The notes under the pieces: model-generated | What the model saw: the letters and a program-made list of their open reading frames with translations, nothing else | Databases searched by the model: none | What the model was told of the DNA's origin: nothing | Translations under genes and position numbers: made by a program | Assembly: GCA_021741145.1 (NCBI GenBank) | Contig: JAIOYK010000002.1 | Coordinates: 1 to 64,000, forward strand | Direction of reading: 5' to 3' | DNA length: 64,000 nucleotides | From: Rhodospirillum sp. | GTDB lineage: Bacteria; Pseudomonadota; Alphaproteobacteria; Rhodospirillales; Rhodospirillaceae | In this document: piece by piece, positions 10,283 through 19,950 of the stretch | Layout of the letters: every line of letters begins with the position of its first letter | Position numbering within the stretch: position 1 is the first letter of the stretch

Positions 10283-11646
10283 GGGCTCTTTCCGCTTGGT
10301 AAAGTGAGGCGGAACAGGGCGCCCCCCTCGGGCCGGTTGGCCACGGAGAGAGTGCCGTTGTTCTCGGTAACGATCTTATAGCTGATGGACAGGCCCAGGC
10401 CCGTCCCCTGACCCACGGGTTTCGTCGTGAAAAAAGGATCGAAGATTTTCAGGGCCAGGTCCTCCGGAACGCCGGGTCCCGTGTCGGCCACATCCAGGCG
10501 GACCCTGTCTCCGTTTTGGGACAGGGAAATCTCCACCCGGGGGGTGGGACTGTCGGCCATGGCGTCCAGGGCATTTTGGACAAGGTTCATGACCACCTGT
10601 TGGATATGCCCCGGCCGCCCCTGGACCCAGACCGGTCCCTCGGCGCGGATCTCCACGGGGATGGAGGAGGCCCGGCCCTTGATGACCCATTCGGCGGCGG
10701 TTTCCACCGTGGAGCGCAGGTCGAAGGGTTCGATCTCTCCGGCCCCCTCGGCGGAGAGGCGGCGCAGGCTTTCGACGATGTCACGGACCCGCTCCGCCCC
10801 CTCCAGCGCGCCGGAGGTCGCGGACCGCATCTGGCGCACGGCCCGATCCAGTTTCAGATCCTTACGCAGGTCCACCAACTCGGCCCGGGTGGCTCCGGCT
10901 TCAACACGATCAAAATACTCCTCGAACTTGCGGGTGTAGCGGTCCAGGGCATGGGCGTTGCCATAGATGAAGCTGATGGGATTGTTCAACTCGTGGGCCA
11001 CGCCCGCCAGCAGACGGCCCAGGGAGGCCAACTTTTCCGAATGGACCAACTGGGATTGAGCCTCCTTGAGGGCGCGGTGGCTTTCCTCCATGTCTTCGTA
11101 AGCCCGGCGCAACTCACCCATGGGGCGGCCAATGAGTACGGCGCCTTCATAGCGGCCCCGGATGTCCCGGCGGGCGGTAATGCTCAGCTCCAGGGGAGTG
11201 GATCCCTTCTCGGTACGCAGTGTCCGCTCGACGGCTTCGATGGTATCACCACTCCGCAGACGAGTCAGGTCCCTGGTGATCCGTGTGCCATCGCCGTCGG
11301 TGAACAGGTCCGTGACGGGAACGCCCTGGAGCGCCTCCTTGGACCGTCCCGTGACGGCTTGGCAGGCGCGGTTCGCCTCCAGCACGCGACCGTCCTCGGC
11401 GCAGACCAGAAGGACATCGGTCATCGCCGCCAGCACCGAAGTCATGAAGGCACGGACGCTTTCCAAATCGGCGTTGCGGCTTTCCAGTTCCGATTGGTAG
11501 GCGACCAGTTCCTCATAGGTGCGGTCAACGGATTTCAGGACCTCCACCCAAATATCCTCGGAAAACCTTGGCTGTTCCGAGATCGCGGCCAATGGGGCCG
11601 GGGTGGCGGTCGGTGGTCCGGAAGGAGGATTTGCTGACTGTCCCAT
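10279..11646 (-). CDS. hupT: Sensor histidine kinase HupT
   Basis: About 455 residues. The order is a short coiled coil, a PAS domain (about 65-175), a HisKA dimerisation helix with phospho-acceptor His218 in GVAHELNNPISF, and a HATPase domain (NLVQNALDAM, DTGPGVPEDL, GTGLGLSIS). In the known system HupT autophosphorylates and is inhibited by HupUV when H2 is present; its partner HupR is not in this window. The start at 11646 (MGQSANPPSG) is preferred over a TTG at 11673, although neither has a strong ribosome-binding site. Adjacency to hupUV with a 4-bp overlap makes the HupT name firm. Confidence 0.9.
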   Translation of the reverse strand: MGQSANPPSGPPTATPAPLAAISEQPRFSEDIWVEVLKSVDRTYEELVAYQSELESRNADLESVRAFMTSVLAAMTDVLLVCAEDGRVLEANRACQAVTGRSKEALQGVPVTDLFTDGDGTRITRDLTRLRSGDTIEAVERTLRTEKGSTPLELSITARRDIRGRYEGAVLIGRPMGELRRAYEDMEESHRALKEAQSQLVHSEKLASLGRLLAGVAHELNNPISFIYGNAHALDRYTRKFEEYFDRVEAGATRAELVDLRKDLKLDRAVRQMRSATSGALEGAERVRDIVESLRRLSAEGAGEIEPFDLRSTVETAAEWVIKGRASSIPVEIRAEGPVWVQGRPGHIQQVVMNLVQNALDAMADSPTPRVEISLSQNGDRVRLDVADTGPGVPEDLALKIFDPFFTTKPVGQGTGLGLSISYKIVTENNGTLSVANRPEGGALFRLTLPSGKSP

Positions 11647-11727
11647 GGGGCAAGGATCCGCTCTCCCGCGCAATTCATCAAGGAAAAGAGGATGCGGCCA
11701 ACGGGGATTTCATCTCTAGCGTTTTCC

Positions 11728-11746
11728 ACGGTTTTGGGAAAACCGT
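11728..11746. promoter_or_regulatory. Inverted repeat in the hupT / globin-receptor divergent region
   Basis: ACGGTTTT and AAAACCGT form a perfect 8-bp inverted repeat around GGG, about 80 bp upstream of hupT and about 170 bp upstream of the divergent chemoreceptor gene. T-rich sequence follows on the plus strand. It could be an operator or a small hairpin; no protein can be assigned to it. Confidence 0.35.
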
Positions 11747-11912
11747 TTGTTTTCCATAATCTTTTTTTTACCGATAACGAGTGTCCCTTGTAATTGTATG
11801 CATCCTGATTAAAGTCACGGGCCAATCAGTGACAAAGAACACTGTTGAAGAGACAACGAGGGACTGGATGTCACGGATCGAATCCGTGGCGGGATTGAAC
11901 CGAAGGTGAACC

Positions 11913-13898
11913 ATGGTGGATGCGGCGAAAGCGGGGCGTATGGACCCCTTGGATTTCATGTTGAGCGCGGAGGATCGACGCGCCCTTGAGCAGGCGCGTC
12001 CCGTGCTCGAGCGGCTTCTTCCAAGTGTCATCGACGCCTTTTATGACCGGATATCCGGCGAGGAACACTTGGCGAGCTTGTTCGGTGGGGGCAAGAACAT
12101 GGACCGCGCCAAGGGGGCGCAGAAACGCCACTGGCAGTCCCTGTTTCGTGGAGCTTTCGACGATGCCTATCGGCATGACGTTCGGGGCATTGGCCTGACC
12201 CACCACCGGGTGAAGTTGGAGCCAAACTGGTACATCGCCGGGTATGGGTATGTTCTGAAGGAATTGCTCGATGCGATGGCGCCAAAGGGCCGAGGCGGAC
12301 TGCTTGGCGGTCGGGGCGGTGGCTCCACGGCCATGCAGAAGGCCGTTGTCTCCGCGGTTCTCTATGATATCCAGGGTGCCCTGTCGGCCTATTGGGATAA
12401 TCTGCAACTGGAGAGGACCCAGGCCGTGGAGGCGATGGTCGAGCGTATTTCCGACCAAGCCCACGACATGGTCAACGCCGTGTCTCATTTCACCGAAGAC
12501 CTGAATGACTCCGTTGGCAGCCTGACCGAGGTTTGCGACACGGTGGACGACTCCGCCACCCAGGCCCGGTCCGAGGCGGATCAATCCTTGGCGTCGGCGG
12601 AGACTGTTTCCTCGGCGGCCGAGGAGTTGTCGGCCTCCATCGGCGAGATCGCCCGTCAGGTGTCGGAGTCCACCGCCATCAGCCGGGAGGCCGTGCGTGA
12701 GGTCGAGGGGACCCGTGCGGTGATGGATAGACTGAACACCTCGGCCGAGGAGATCGGCGAGATCCTGGACCTCATCTCAAACATCGCCGCCCAGACGAAC
12801 CTGTTGGCCCTGAACGCCACCATCGAAGCCGCCCGGGCGGGGGACGCGGGGAAGGGCTTCGCCGTGGTCGCCGGAGAGGTCAAGAACCTGGCGAACCAGT
12901 CCTCCCGGTCCGCCGAGGAGATCGCCGGGCGCGTGGGCGCCATGCGGTCGGCGGTGACGGAGGCCGTTGGCACCATCAATCGGGTTGGGACCACCATTGG
13001 TCGCATCGAGGAAATCGCCACGGCCATTTCCGCCGCGGTGGAGGAGCAATCCGCGGCGACCCAGGAAATCGCCCGTACCGTGCAGTCGGTGGCCTCCACG
13101 GCCAAGGGCGTGAACGACCTGATGGGTGATGTGACGCGGCAGACCGTGCGCGCCAAGCACAGCGCTTCGGTCGTATGCTTGGGCACCAAGCAGATAAGCG
13201 AGGCGCTGGTCGAACTCCCCGACCTGCTGGCCAAGGCCATCCGAACATCCTCGGACATGGCCAATCGGCGTCGCTACCGCCGCCGTGCCGTGTTGATTGA
13301 CGTGGTCCTGCAGGGCGCGGCGGGCGCGTCCAAGGGCATAATGCGAGACCTGTCCGACCATGGCTGCTTCATTGAAACCGATATGAAGGCCCAAAATGGG
13401 GAAGTCCTGCGCATCGAAACCAAGGGTCCCTTGGGAATCCTGAAGGTTTTCGTTAGCGCCCATGCCCGCAACGGACTCCATGTGAACATGGGCGGGGACA
13501 TTTTACCGAACGATTTGGTTCGCCGGGTGGCGCTGGAAAGCGCCGGGCAGGTGATCGAACTGGCCAAGACCGATCACTTGGCCTACGTCAAGAAAATCGA
13601 GGACGCCCTGAAGGGCCGGGGCGACGCCATTGCCGCGGGGCTCGCCACCCACCACAATTGCCGTCTGGGCCGGTGGTACGACGCGGTGAACGACCCGTTG
13701 GTGCTGGAATTGGACGCCTATATCAAGCTGTCCGACCCCCACCAGCGGGTTCATGAGGCGGGCCGGGCCTGTCTGATGGCCAAGGAGACCGGCAAGACCG
13801 CCGAGGTCCCGAAGCAACTGGAGCGGTTGCACGCCGCGAGCAAGGAGGTGGTCTCCCTTCTCGATATCTTGGCCCGGGAAGTCCAAAAGGTGGGCTGA
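11913..13898 (+). CDS. Globin-coupled chemoreceptor with PilZ and CZB domains
   Basis: 661 residues, no transmembrane segment, so a soluble receptor. Residues about 15-165 form a protoglobin sensor with the proximal haem histidine near His97 and the signature [14 protein letters not shown]. Residues about 200-435 form the MCP signalling hairpin, with the tip [20 protein letters not shown]. Residues about 450-545 carry a PilZ domain with both c-di-GMP motifs (RRRYRRR and DLSDHG at 479-484). Residues 545-640 are a CZB zinc-binding domain (His555, Cys583 in CRLGRWY, His610, His614). The architecture suggests integration of O2, c-di-GMP and zinc or oxidant cues. No che genes are adjacent. Start ATG at 11913 follows GAACCGAAGGTGAACC. 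Confidence 0.93.
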   Translation: MVDAAKAGRMDPLDFMLSAEDRRALEQARPVLERLLPSVIDAFYDRISGEEHLASLFGGGKNMDRAKGAQKRHWQSLFRGAFDDAYRHDVRGIGLTHHRVKLEPNWYIAGYGYVLKELLDAMAPKGRGGLLGGRGGGSTAMQKAVVSAVLYDIQGALSAYWDNLQLERTQAVEAMVERISDQAHDMVNAVSHFTEDLNDSVGSLTEVCDTVDDSATQARSEADQSLASAETVSSAAEELSASIGEIARQVSESTAISREAVREVEGTRAVMDRLNTSAEEIGEILDLISNIAAQTNLLALNATIEAARAGDAGKGFAVVAGEVKNLANQSSRSAEEIAGRVGAMRSAVTEAVGTINRVGTTIGRIEEIATAISAAVEEQSAATQEIARTVQSVASTAKGVNDLMGDVTRQTVRAKHSASVVCLGTKQISEALVELPDLLAKAIRTSSDMANRRRYRRRAVLIDVVLQGAAGASKGIMRDLSDHGCFIETDMKAQNGEVLRIETKGPLGILKVFVSAHARNGLHVNMGGDILPNDLVRRVALESAGQVIELAKTDHLAYVKKIEDALKGRGDAIAAGLATHHNCRLGRWYDAVNDPLVLELDAYIKLSDPHQRVHEAGRACLMAKETGKTAEVPKQLERLHAASKEVVSLLDILAREVQKVG

Positions 13899-13944
13899 CT
13901 TCTTTCCCGCCGATCGTGATCACGGGTTCGTGAAGATGGTTTTA

Positions 13945-13975
13945 GGCCGTCGCTCCCTTTTCGGGTGCGGCGGCC
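13945..13975 (+). terminator. Hairpin after the globin receptor gene, possible terminator
   Basis: GGCCGTCGC (13945-13953) pairs with GCGGCGGCC (13967-13975) with one wobble, and CCC/GGG inside extends the stem around a TTTTC loop. The T-tract is weak on the plus strand, so it may be a weak or bidirectional terminator. Confidence 0.4.
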
Positions 13976-14080
13976 TTCCCATATGCGGAAGGGATGAACC
14001 ATTGGTCCCATTGGCCGTTGATCCGCCGTTATCCCTTCCCTTCCCAAGACATCATTCCAACAATCAGGAGCCTGGGCGTC

Positions 14081-14983
14081 ATGAAATTCATCCCTCCGTC
14101 CCCATCCGCCTCCACCGTTTCCCAGGAGGCCATCGATCTCCATGACGCCTTCACGCATGGATATCTTGATCGGCGCACCTTCATGGAGCGGATGGTCATG
14201 CTTGCCGGGGGCGCCGCCGCGGCCACCGCGCTCTTGTCCTTGATCGCGGCCAATCCGGCGAAGGCCGCCATGGTTCCCGAAGGGGACGTTCGCTTGGAAA
14301 CCGGCTCCCTGACCATCGATACCATCAATGGCGGTCTCCGGGCTTACCTGGCCAAGCCCAAGTCCGAGACCGCCCCCATGCCCGTGGTCATCGTGGTGCA
14401 CGAAAACCGGGGTCTGAACCCCCATATCGAGGACGTGGCCCGGCGTCTGGCGCTCGCGGGGTATGTGGCGATCGCTCCGGATTTCCTCTCTCCCCTGGGC
14501 GGCACCCCAGCCAATGATCCGGACAGGGCTCGTGATATGATCGGCCAACTCGCCCCCGACACCACCTTGCTGAACGCCGCCAGCGCGGTCGGCTTCGCCA
14601 AGTCCATGGCGGGCTCCAACGGCAAGGTGGGCGCCGTCGGTTTCTGTTGGGGCGGGGGGCTGGTTAATCGGATGGCCGTCGCCGCGCCGGACCTGGACGC
14701 CGCGGTTGTCTACTATGGGCGGCAGCCCGACGTGGGGGACGTGGTGACCATCCGCGCGGCCCTGCTGTTCCACTACGCGGGCCTGGACGAGCGCATCGGC
14801 GCGGGGAAAGCCGCCTATGAGGAGGCCCTGAAAAACGCGGGCAAACCCTTCACCTCCCACGTCTATGATGGGGTGAACCACGCGTTCAACAATGATACGG
14901 CCGCGGCCCGTTACGACAAGGCCGCGGCCGAATTGGCCTGGACCCGCACTCTGGACTTCCTGGGCGCGAAGCTGAAGGGATAA
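14081..14983 (+). CDS. Dienelactone hydrolase family protein, exported
   Basis: About 300 residues of alpha/beta hydrolase fold. The nucleophile cysteine is in VGFCWGGG, the aspartate region is near YAGLDERIGAG and the histidine is in GVNHAFNND, the Cys-Asp-His triad of dienelactone hydrolases. The N-terminus has a twin-arginine-like segment (DRRTFMERMVMLAGGAAAA) some 25 residues in, so periplasmic export by Tat is likely, as for many such proteins in Proteobacteria. The start at 14081 has an AGGAG ribosome-binding site 10 bp upstream; the frame is open farther upstream but without support. No chlorocatechol genes are nearby, so the true substrate is unknown. Confidence 0.88.
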   Translation: MKFIPPSPSASTVSQEAIDLHDAFTHGYLDRRTFMERMVMLAGGAAAATALLSLIAANPAKAAMVPEGDVRLETGSLTIDTINGGLRAYLAKPKSETAPMPVVIVVHENRGLNPHIEDVARRLALAGYVAIAPDFLSPLGGTPANDPDRARDMIGQLAPDTTLLNAASAVGFAKSMAGSNGKVGAVGFCWGGGLVNRMAVAAPDLDAAVVYYGRQPDVGDVVTIRAALLFHYAGLDERIGAGKAAYEEALKNAGKPFTSHVYDGVNHAFNNDTAAARYDKAAAELAWTRTLDFLGAKLKG

Positions 14984-15052
14984 GCACTTTTGGCGTGTGG
15001 ATGCGTTCGAGCTCACATCCTTGTCACTTGACGACGGTCCGGGAACCTAGCC

Positions 15053-15108
15053 TAAATCAAAGTCCCGGTGTTCAATCGACCTCGATTGAACACCGGGACT
15101 TTGATTTA
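15053..15108. repeat. 56-bp perfect palindrome (27-bp arms, 2-bp loop)
   Basis: Arms 15053-15079 and 15082-15108 are exact reverse complements separated by CC. It lies 69 bp after the hydrolase stop and 103 bp before the RND adaptor start. There is no T-tract, so it is not a standard terminator. It could be a transcription barrier, a processing site or a folded operator. Confidence 0.9.
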
Positions 15109-15121
15109 TAGTCAATAGGTT

Positions 15122-15171
15122 GAGCATCGGGAGGGTCGCAAAGCCGGGACTGAGTTTTCCTCTCGATGCTC
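15122..15171. promoter_or_regulatory. Imperfect inverted repeat upstream of the RND adaptor gene
   Basis: GAGCATCGGGAGG (15122-15134) pairs with CCTCTCGATGCTC (15159-15171) with a single G-T mismatch, across a 24-nt loop. It lies 40 bp before the adaptor start and could be a leader hairpin or a repressor operator; no regulator gene is adjacent. Confidence 0.4.
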
Positions 15172-15211
15172 TCGTTTCCGGGCTTCTTTATATTCTCGAA
15201 GGCGGGTGGAC

Positions 15212-16285
15212 ATGACGAAGACGCGACAGGGGGTCGTGGTGGTGGTGCTTTTGGCCTTGGTGGCCGGGGCTTTTTATGGGCAGTCCCTGTTGTCGGCCGA
15301 GGCGGACGGCAAGGCCTCCCCCCGGGCCGAGCGGCCCATCCCCGTGGAAACCGTGGCGGTGACGACCACCCGTCTGGCCGACCGGGTCGAGGCCGTGGGG
15401 ACGACTCGGGCTCACAAGGCGGTGGATATCGTTCCCCTGGTCAATGGCCGCGTCGTCGAACTGCCCTTCGCGGCGGGCGCCAGGGTCGAGGTGGGGCAAG
15501 TGCTTGCCCGCCTGGAAGACGGCTCCGAACGGGCCGACCTGGAAGAGGCGGAGGCCGCCTTGTTGCAGGCCAATCAGGCGCTCAACCGGGCCCGCGCCTT
15601 GCGATCCGGCAAGAACATTTCCCAATCCACGGTCGATGAATTGGCCAATGCCCAGGCCGCGGCCTTGGCCCGGGTCGATCGGGTGCGCAAGGCTCTCTCC
15701 GACCGGGTGATCACCGCGCCATTTTTTGGTGTTGTCGGCTTCCGGGAAGTGGAGGTTGGGGCGCGCGTTGAATCGGGCCAGATGATTACCACCTTGGATG
15801 ACCTGTCGGTGATGGAAGTGGACTTCTCGGTGCCGGAAATCCATTACGGCCGTCTCCATCCGGGCTTGACGGTCCGGGCAACGACCCAGGCCTATCCGGA
15901 TCGGGTCTTCGAGGGGGTGGTGGACCGGGTGGATACCCGCGTCGGGGACATTTCCCGGGCGTTCCGGGTGCGGGCCTCCCTGCCCAACCCGGACAGTCTT
16001 CTGCCGTCGGGCCTGTTCGTGAATGTCGATGTCATCCTGGCCGAACGCGATCTACCGACCATCCCCGAGGAGGCCATTCTGGCCGAAGCCGCGGGCAGCG
16101 TGGTCTTCGTGGTCAAGGACGGTCGGGCAAGTCGCCGCCCCATCGTCACCGGAACCCGTGCCGACGGCCGGGTGGAGGTACGCGGGGGCCTGGAGGAGGG
16201 CGAGGAGATTGTCCGCCTGGGCGTCCACCGCATGCGTGATGGTGTCCCGGTCTCCAATGTTGGCGAGACGATACCAAAGGGTTAA
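15212..16285 (+). CDS. RND efflux periplasmic adaptor (membrane fusion protein)
   Basis: About 357 residues of the HlyD/AcrA type. A single N-terminal hydrophobic segment (VVVVVLLALVAGAF) anchors it. The order is a lipoyl/barrel-sandwich half (DIVPLVNGRVVELPF), a helical hairpin of about 60 residues, the second lipoyl half (DRVITAPFFGVVGFREV) and a beta-barrel. Adaptors link an inner-membrane RND pump to an outer-membrane channel. ATG 15212 is preferred over GTG 15206, which would sit too close to the GGCGGG ribosome-binding site. The pump gene follows 64 bp later; no TolC-type gene is in the window. Confidence 0.93.
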   Translation: MTKTRQGVVVVVLLALVAGAFYGQSLLSAEADGKASPRAERPIPVETVAVTTTRLADRVEAVGTTRAHKAVDIVPLVNGRVVELPFAAGARVEVGQVLARLEDGSERADLEEAEAALLQANQALNRARALRSGKNISQSTVDELANAQAAALARVDRVRKALSDRVITAPFFGVVGFREVEVGARVESGQMITTLDDLSVMEVDFSVPEIHYGRLHPGLTVRATTQAYPDRVFEGVVDRVDTRVGDISRAFRVRASLPNPDSLLPSGLFVNVDVILAERDLPTIPEEAILAEAAGSVVFVVKDGRASRRPIVTGTRADGRVEVRGGLEEGEEIVRLGVHRMRDGVPVSNVGETIPKG

Positions 16286-16349
16286 AGCGGTCTATGGACG
16301 GTCGCGAAGCAAACGGGCGTGAATTATCTGTAAAGGGCGGAGCCTCCCC

Positions 16350-19300
16350 ATGGACTTCAGCACATTTTTCATCCGGCGCCCGGTCTTCGCCACGGTTCTG
16401 AGCCTGCTTTTGGTGGTCATGGGAATCGCGGCCATGACCCGGTTGCCCATCCGGGAACTACCCGATATCGATTCCGCGGTGGTCACGGTCAGCACCACCT
16501 ACACCGGCGCCGCGCCGGAGATCGTCGATACGGATATCACCGAGGTGATCGAGGGCGCCGTCGCCGGTGTGTCCGGCGTGCGGGTCATCACCTCCCAAAG
16601 CCGCCGGGGTCGCTCGCGCACGGTGATCGAATTCGAGACCGGTGTGTTGGTGGACGATGCCGTCAATGATGTGCGCGATGCCGTGGCTCGGGTCCGCGGC
16701 GACCTGCCCGACGACGTGGACGAGCCCACCATCGCCAAAAGCGACACCAACGCCGATCCGGTCATGCGCCTGACCCTGACCAGTGACCGGCTTTCCCAAC
16801 TGGATTTGACCGACTACGCTGATCGGTTCGTCGTGGATCGGCTGGCCACGGTGGATGGGGTGTCCCAGGTGGACCTGTTTGGCGAGCGGGTCCAGGCCAT
16901 CCGGATCTGGCTCGACCGCCGGGCCCTGGCCGCCCGCCAGTTGACCGTTCAGGACGTGGAGGACGCGCTGCGGCGGGGCAACGTGGAATTGCCCGCGGGC
17001 GAGTTGGAAAGTACAAACCGCCTCTTCACCGTGCGCGCCGATACCCTGTTGCGCTCGGCCGACGAGTTCGGCGGTATCGTCATTCGGATGGTCGACGGCT
17101 ATCCGGTCCGGGTGCGGGACGTGGCCAAGGTCGAACTGGGAGCGGAGAATGAATCGACCACCGTTCGGGCGGAGGGACGTCCCGCCGTCGGCCTGTCGAT
17201 TCTGCGCCAGTCCCAGGCAAACACCGTGGCCATTTCCGAGAAGGTCCAGGCCGAGGTCGCGGCCATTCAGTCGGGCCTGCCCGACGGTATGTCCCTGGAG
17301 GTCTCGTCGGACGACGCCATTTTTATCAACCGCTCCATTTCCGAGGTTTTGATGACCTTGGGTGTGGCGGGATTGGTGGTGGTGCTGGTCAACTTCGCCT
17401 TCCTGGGCACGATACGCGCCACCCTGGTTCCCAGCGTGACCATTCCCGTGGCCGTGATCGGGACCTTTATCGGTATTCTGGCACTCGGCTTTTCCATCAA
17501 TATCCTCACCCTTTTGGCCCTGATCCTGTCCATTGGCATCGTCGTGGACGACGCCATCGTCGTGCTCGAGAATATCCAGCGGCGTATCGAAGGGGGGGAG
17601 TCCCGCCTTGTCGCGGCGGCCTTGGGGTCCCGTCAGGTGACCTTCGCGGTGATCGCCACCTCGCTGACCCTGATCGCGGTGTTCGTGCCGATTTCCTTCA
17701 TGGAAGGCACGGTCGGACGGCTGTTCACGGAATTCGGGTTCGTGCTGGCCTGTGCCGTGGCCATCTCGACCCTGGTCGCCCTCACCCTTTGTCCTCCCTT
17801 GGCCGCGGGCCTGCTGAAGGAGGGTAAATCCGAGGGGTGGCTGGCGCGCAAGCTGAACCGGGGACTGGAAGGGCTGACCAACGGCTATCGCCAAGCGCTG
17901 GCCTTCTCCCTCGACATGCCCCTGGTGATCCTCACCTTGGGTTTGCTCTTCGCCGCGACCTCCTGGTGGTTCTATCAGCAACTCCCCCGGGAACTGACCC
18001 CCCAGGAGGACCGGGGGGTCTTCTTCGTCAGCCTCTCGGCACCCCAGGGCAGCACCTTGTCCTATACGGATGCTCAGGTCCGAGAAGTGGAAAAGGTAAT
18101 CCAACCCCTGGTCGAGGATGGTGAGGTCCAGCGTCTCTTCGCGCTCGCTGGAAGCTGGAACCGCCCACACCGGGGGTTTGTGGTTGGCCGGTTGGACGAC
18201 TGGGAAAATCGGAAGCGGAGCGCCTCGGACATCACCACCCAACTCCGCCGGGATCTGTCCGGATTGACCGGTGCCCGGGCCACGCCCATCGTTCCGGCTG
18301 GCCTCGGCTTGCGGGGCAGTCGGACGCCGCTTCAGGTGGTCGTGGGCGGGCCGGATTATGACCAGGTGTTGGTCTGGGCGGAGGCGATCCTGCGCCGGGC
18401 CGAGGCCAATCCGGGGTTCGTGGGACCGGACATCGACTTCGAGAAGAACCAACCCCAGCTTTCGGTCCACCTGGACCGGGCGCGGGCCAACGACCTGGGA
18501 ATTGGCGTGGAGAGCGTGGGCCGCACCCTGCAAACCATGCTGGCCTCCCGCGAGGTCACCGGTTTCGTTGACCGGGGGCGGGAATATCCCGTGATTCTCC
18601 AGGCCCGGGCCGAGGATCGCCGGACCCCCTCGGACCTGTCCAATACCTTCGTGCGGGCCGGTCGGTCCGGAGATCTGGCGCCCCTGGACGCCGTGGTGAC
18701 ACTGACCGAAACGGCCAGCGCGCCGGAATTGAACCGGTACAATCGGATGCCATCCATCACCATCGAGAGCGCGCTCGCGCCGGGGTACGATTTGGGGACA
18801 GCCATCGACTTCATGCGTGGCGTGGCGGAGGAAACCCTGCCACCGGAGGCCCGGCTGTCCTTCGCCGGGCAGTCCAAGGAGTTTCTGGAAACCTCCAGCG
18901 GCGTGACCTACACCTTCCTGCTGGCCGTGGTCATCGTATATCTGGTGCTGGCCGCGCAGTTCGAGAGTTTCATCCATCCCTTCATCATTCTGCTGTCCGT
19001 TCCCCTGGCCGTGTCCGGCGCCCTCTTCGCCCTATGGGTTTCCGGGAACTCCCTCAACGTTTACAGCCAGATCGGCATCGTGTTGCTGATCGGCCTGATG
19101 GCCAAGAACGGGATTCTGATCGTGGAATTCGCCAACCAGCTCCGCGACGAGGGCCAGACAACGCGGGAGGCCATCCTCGATGGGTCGGCCCTGCGCTTAC
19201 GGCCCATCCTGATGACCGTGGTGTCGACGGTTCTGGGGGCGGTGCCGCTGGCCTTCGCGTCCGGGGCCGGGGCCGAAAGCCGGATCGCCATAGGCATGGT

Positions 19301-19457
19301 GGTAATTGGCGGATTGGGATTGGCCTCGGTCATGACCCTGTTTTTGACGCCGGTTCTCTATGACCTGCTGGCGCCTTATGCCCGATCGGCCGGGGCGGCG
19401 GGACAGGCGCTCGACCGGGCCTTGGAACGGGAGCGCGGGACCGAGCCCGCGGAATAG
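16350..19457 (+). CDS. RND-family efflux pump permease (HAE1/AcrB-like)
   Basis: 1035 residues, the usual length. It begins FSTFFIRRPVFATVLSLLL, the conserved first helix, and has the twelve-helix RND layout with two large periplasmic loops. Proton-relay aspartates are visible in helix 4 (GIVVDDAIVVLENI), and the second half has the helix-10/11 segment IGIVLLIGLMAKNGILIVEF. Such pumps export hydrophobic drugs, dyes or metabolites in exchange for protons. It is cotranscribed with the preceding adaptor gene. The substrate cannot be predicted. Confidence 0.95.
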   Translation: MDFSTFFIRRPVFATVLSLLLVVMGIAAMTRLPIRELPDIDSAVVTVSTTYTGAAPEIVDTDITEVIEGAVAGVSGVRVITSQSRRGRSRTVIEFETGVLVDDAVNDVRDAVARVRGDLPDDVDEPTIAKSDTNADPVMRLTLTSDRLSQLDLTDYADRFVVDRLATVDGVSQVDLFGERVQAIRIWLDRRALAARQLTVQDVEDALRRGNVELPAGELESTNRLFTVRADTLLRSADEFGGIVIRMVDGYPVRVRDVAKVELGAENESTTVRAEGRPAVGLSILRQSQANTVAISEKVQAEVAAIQSGLPDGMSLEVSSDDAIFINRSISEVLMTLGVAGLVVVLVNFAFLGTIRATLVPSVTIPVAVIGTFIGILALGFSINILTLLALILSIGIVVDDAIVVLENIQRRIEGGESRLVAAALGSRQVTFAVIATSLTLIAVFVPISFMEGTVGRLFTEFGFVLACAVAISTLVALTLCPPLAAGLLKEGKSEGWLARKLNRGLEGLTNGYRQALAFSLDMPLVILTLGLLFAATSWWFYQQLPRELTPQEDRGVFFVSLSAPQGSTLSYTDAQVREVEKVIQPLVEDGEVQRLFALAGSWNRPHRGFVVGRLDDWENRKRSASDITTQLRRDLSGLTGARATPIVPAGLGLRGSRTPLQVVVGGPDYDQVLVWAEAILRRAEANPGFVGPDIDFEKNQPQLSVHLDRARANDLGIGVESVGRTLQTMLASREVTGFVDRGREYPVILQARAEDRRTPSDLSNTFVRAGRSGDLAPLDAVVTLTETASAPELNRYNRMPSITIESALAPGYDLGTAIDFMRGVAEETLPPEARLSFAGQSKEFLETSSGVTYTFLLAVVIVYLVLAAQFESFIHPFIILLSVPLAVSGALFALWVSGNSLNVYSQIGIVLLIGLMAKNGILIVEFANQLRDEGQTTREAILDGSALRLRPILMTVVSTVLGAVPLAFASGAGAESRIAIGMVVIGGLGLASVMTLFLTPVLYDLLAPYARSAGAAGQALDRALERERGTEPAE

Positions 19458-19478
19458 CGGGCGGGATGCCCAGGGCCG

Positions 19479-19942
19479 TCAGGCGTTGAAGACAAGCTTG
19501 GTTTCCTCCTTGCCGTCACGTTCCGTCACGGTGAGCCGATCGGCGAGACGGCCCACCAGATACCCCGCGAGCCGGGCCGGCGCGGCGGGGTCGTCGATCA
19601 TGGCGTCGGCGGAGAGTGGGCTGACCAGTCCATCCTGGGATGACCGTGAAATGGACTTCTGCGAGGATCACCTTGGGCATGCAGGCCAGCAGGATCAACA
19701 AGCCCGTGGTCCAATTCCAAACCGCCCCCAGGCTTGGAGCAGAAGCGTGATCGCCCCATAAAGAAGAGTCGCCCCGGCCAGATTCTCGAAGTCGATTGGT
19801 GTCAGGCTCGGTTCCTTGAAGAAATAGGCTGGAACGGTGAGCAAGGCCCCCAGGAAGGCCAGTTGCTGGAGGGCCAATCCCAGGGTGATGCGCACCGGGG
19901 GCGCTCGTTCAGCCAGTATACGAGATTGGTGGGGCGCCGCAT
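19479..19942 (-). pseudogene. Decayed NCS2-type (xanthine/uracil) permease remnant
   Basis: Three pieces in different frames are recognisable on the minus strand. The N-terminus (MRRPTNLVYWLNER from 19942) continues after a frameshift near 19905 as APPVRITLGLALQQLAFLG with two hydrophobic segments. A short central piece (LLILLACMPKV, about 19660-19700) matches the helix before the conserved C-terminal half. A C-terminal piece of about 53 codons (ending LTVTERDGKEETKLVFNA, stop 19479-19481) closes it. About 350-400 residues of a normal NCS2 permease are missing. It follows the carbonic anhydrase gene by 8 bp, so the pair was probably once an operon. Family naming is by eye and moderately sure. 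Confidence 0.6.
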
Positions 19943-19950
19943 GTCGAGAC

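Noticed and set aside
16458-18977. Very long open frame antisense to the RND pump gene
   Set aside because: It is the GC-skew shadow of the pump gene; no family motifs and no ribosome-binding site. The same holds for the long frames opposite hupL, hypF, hupV, glnA and the chemoreceptor.
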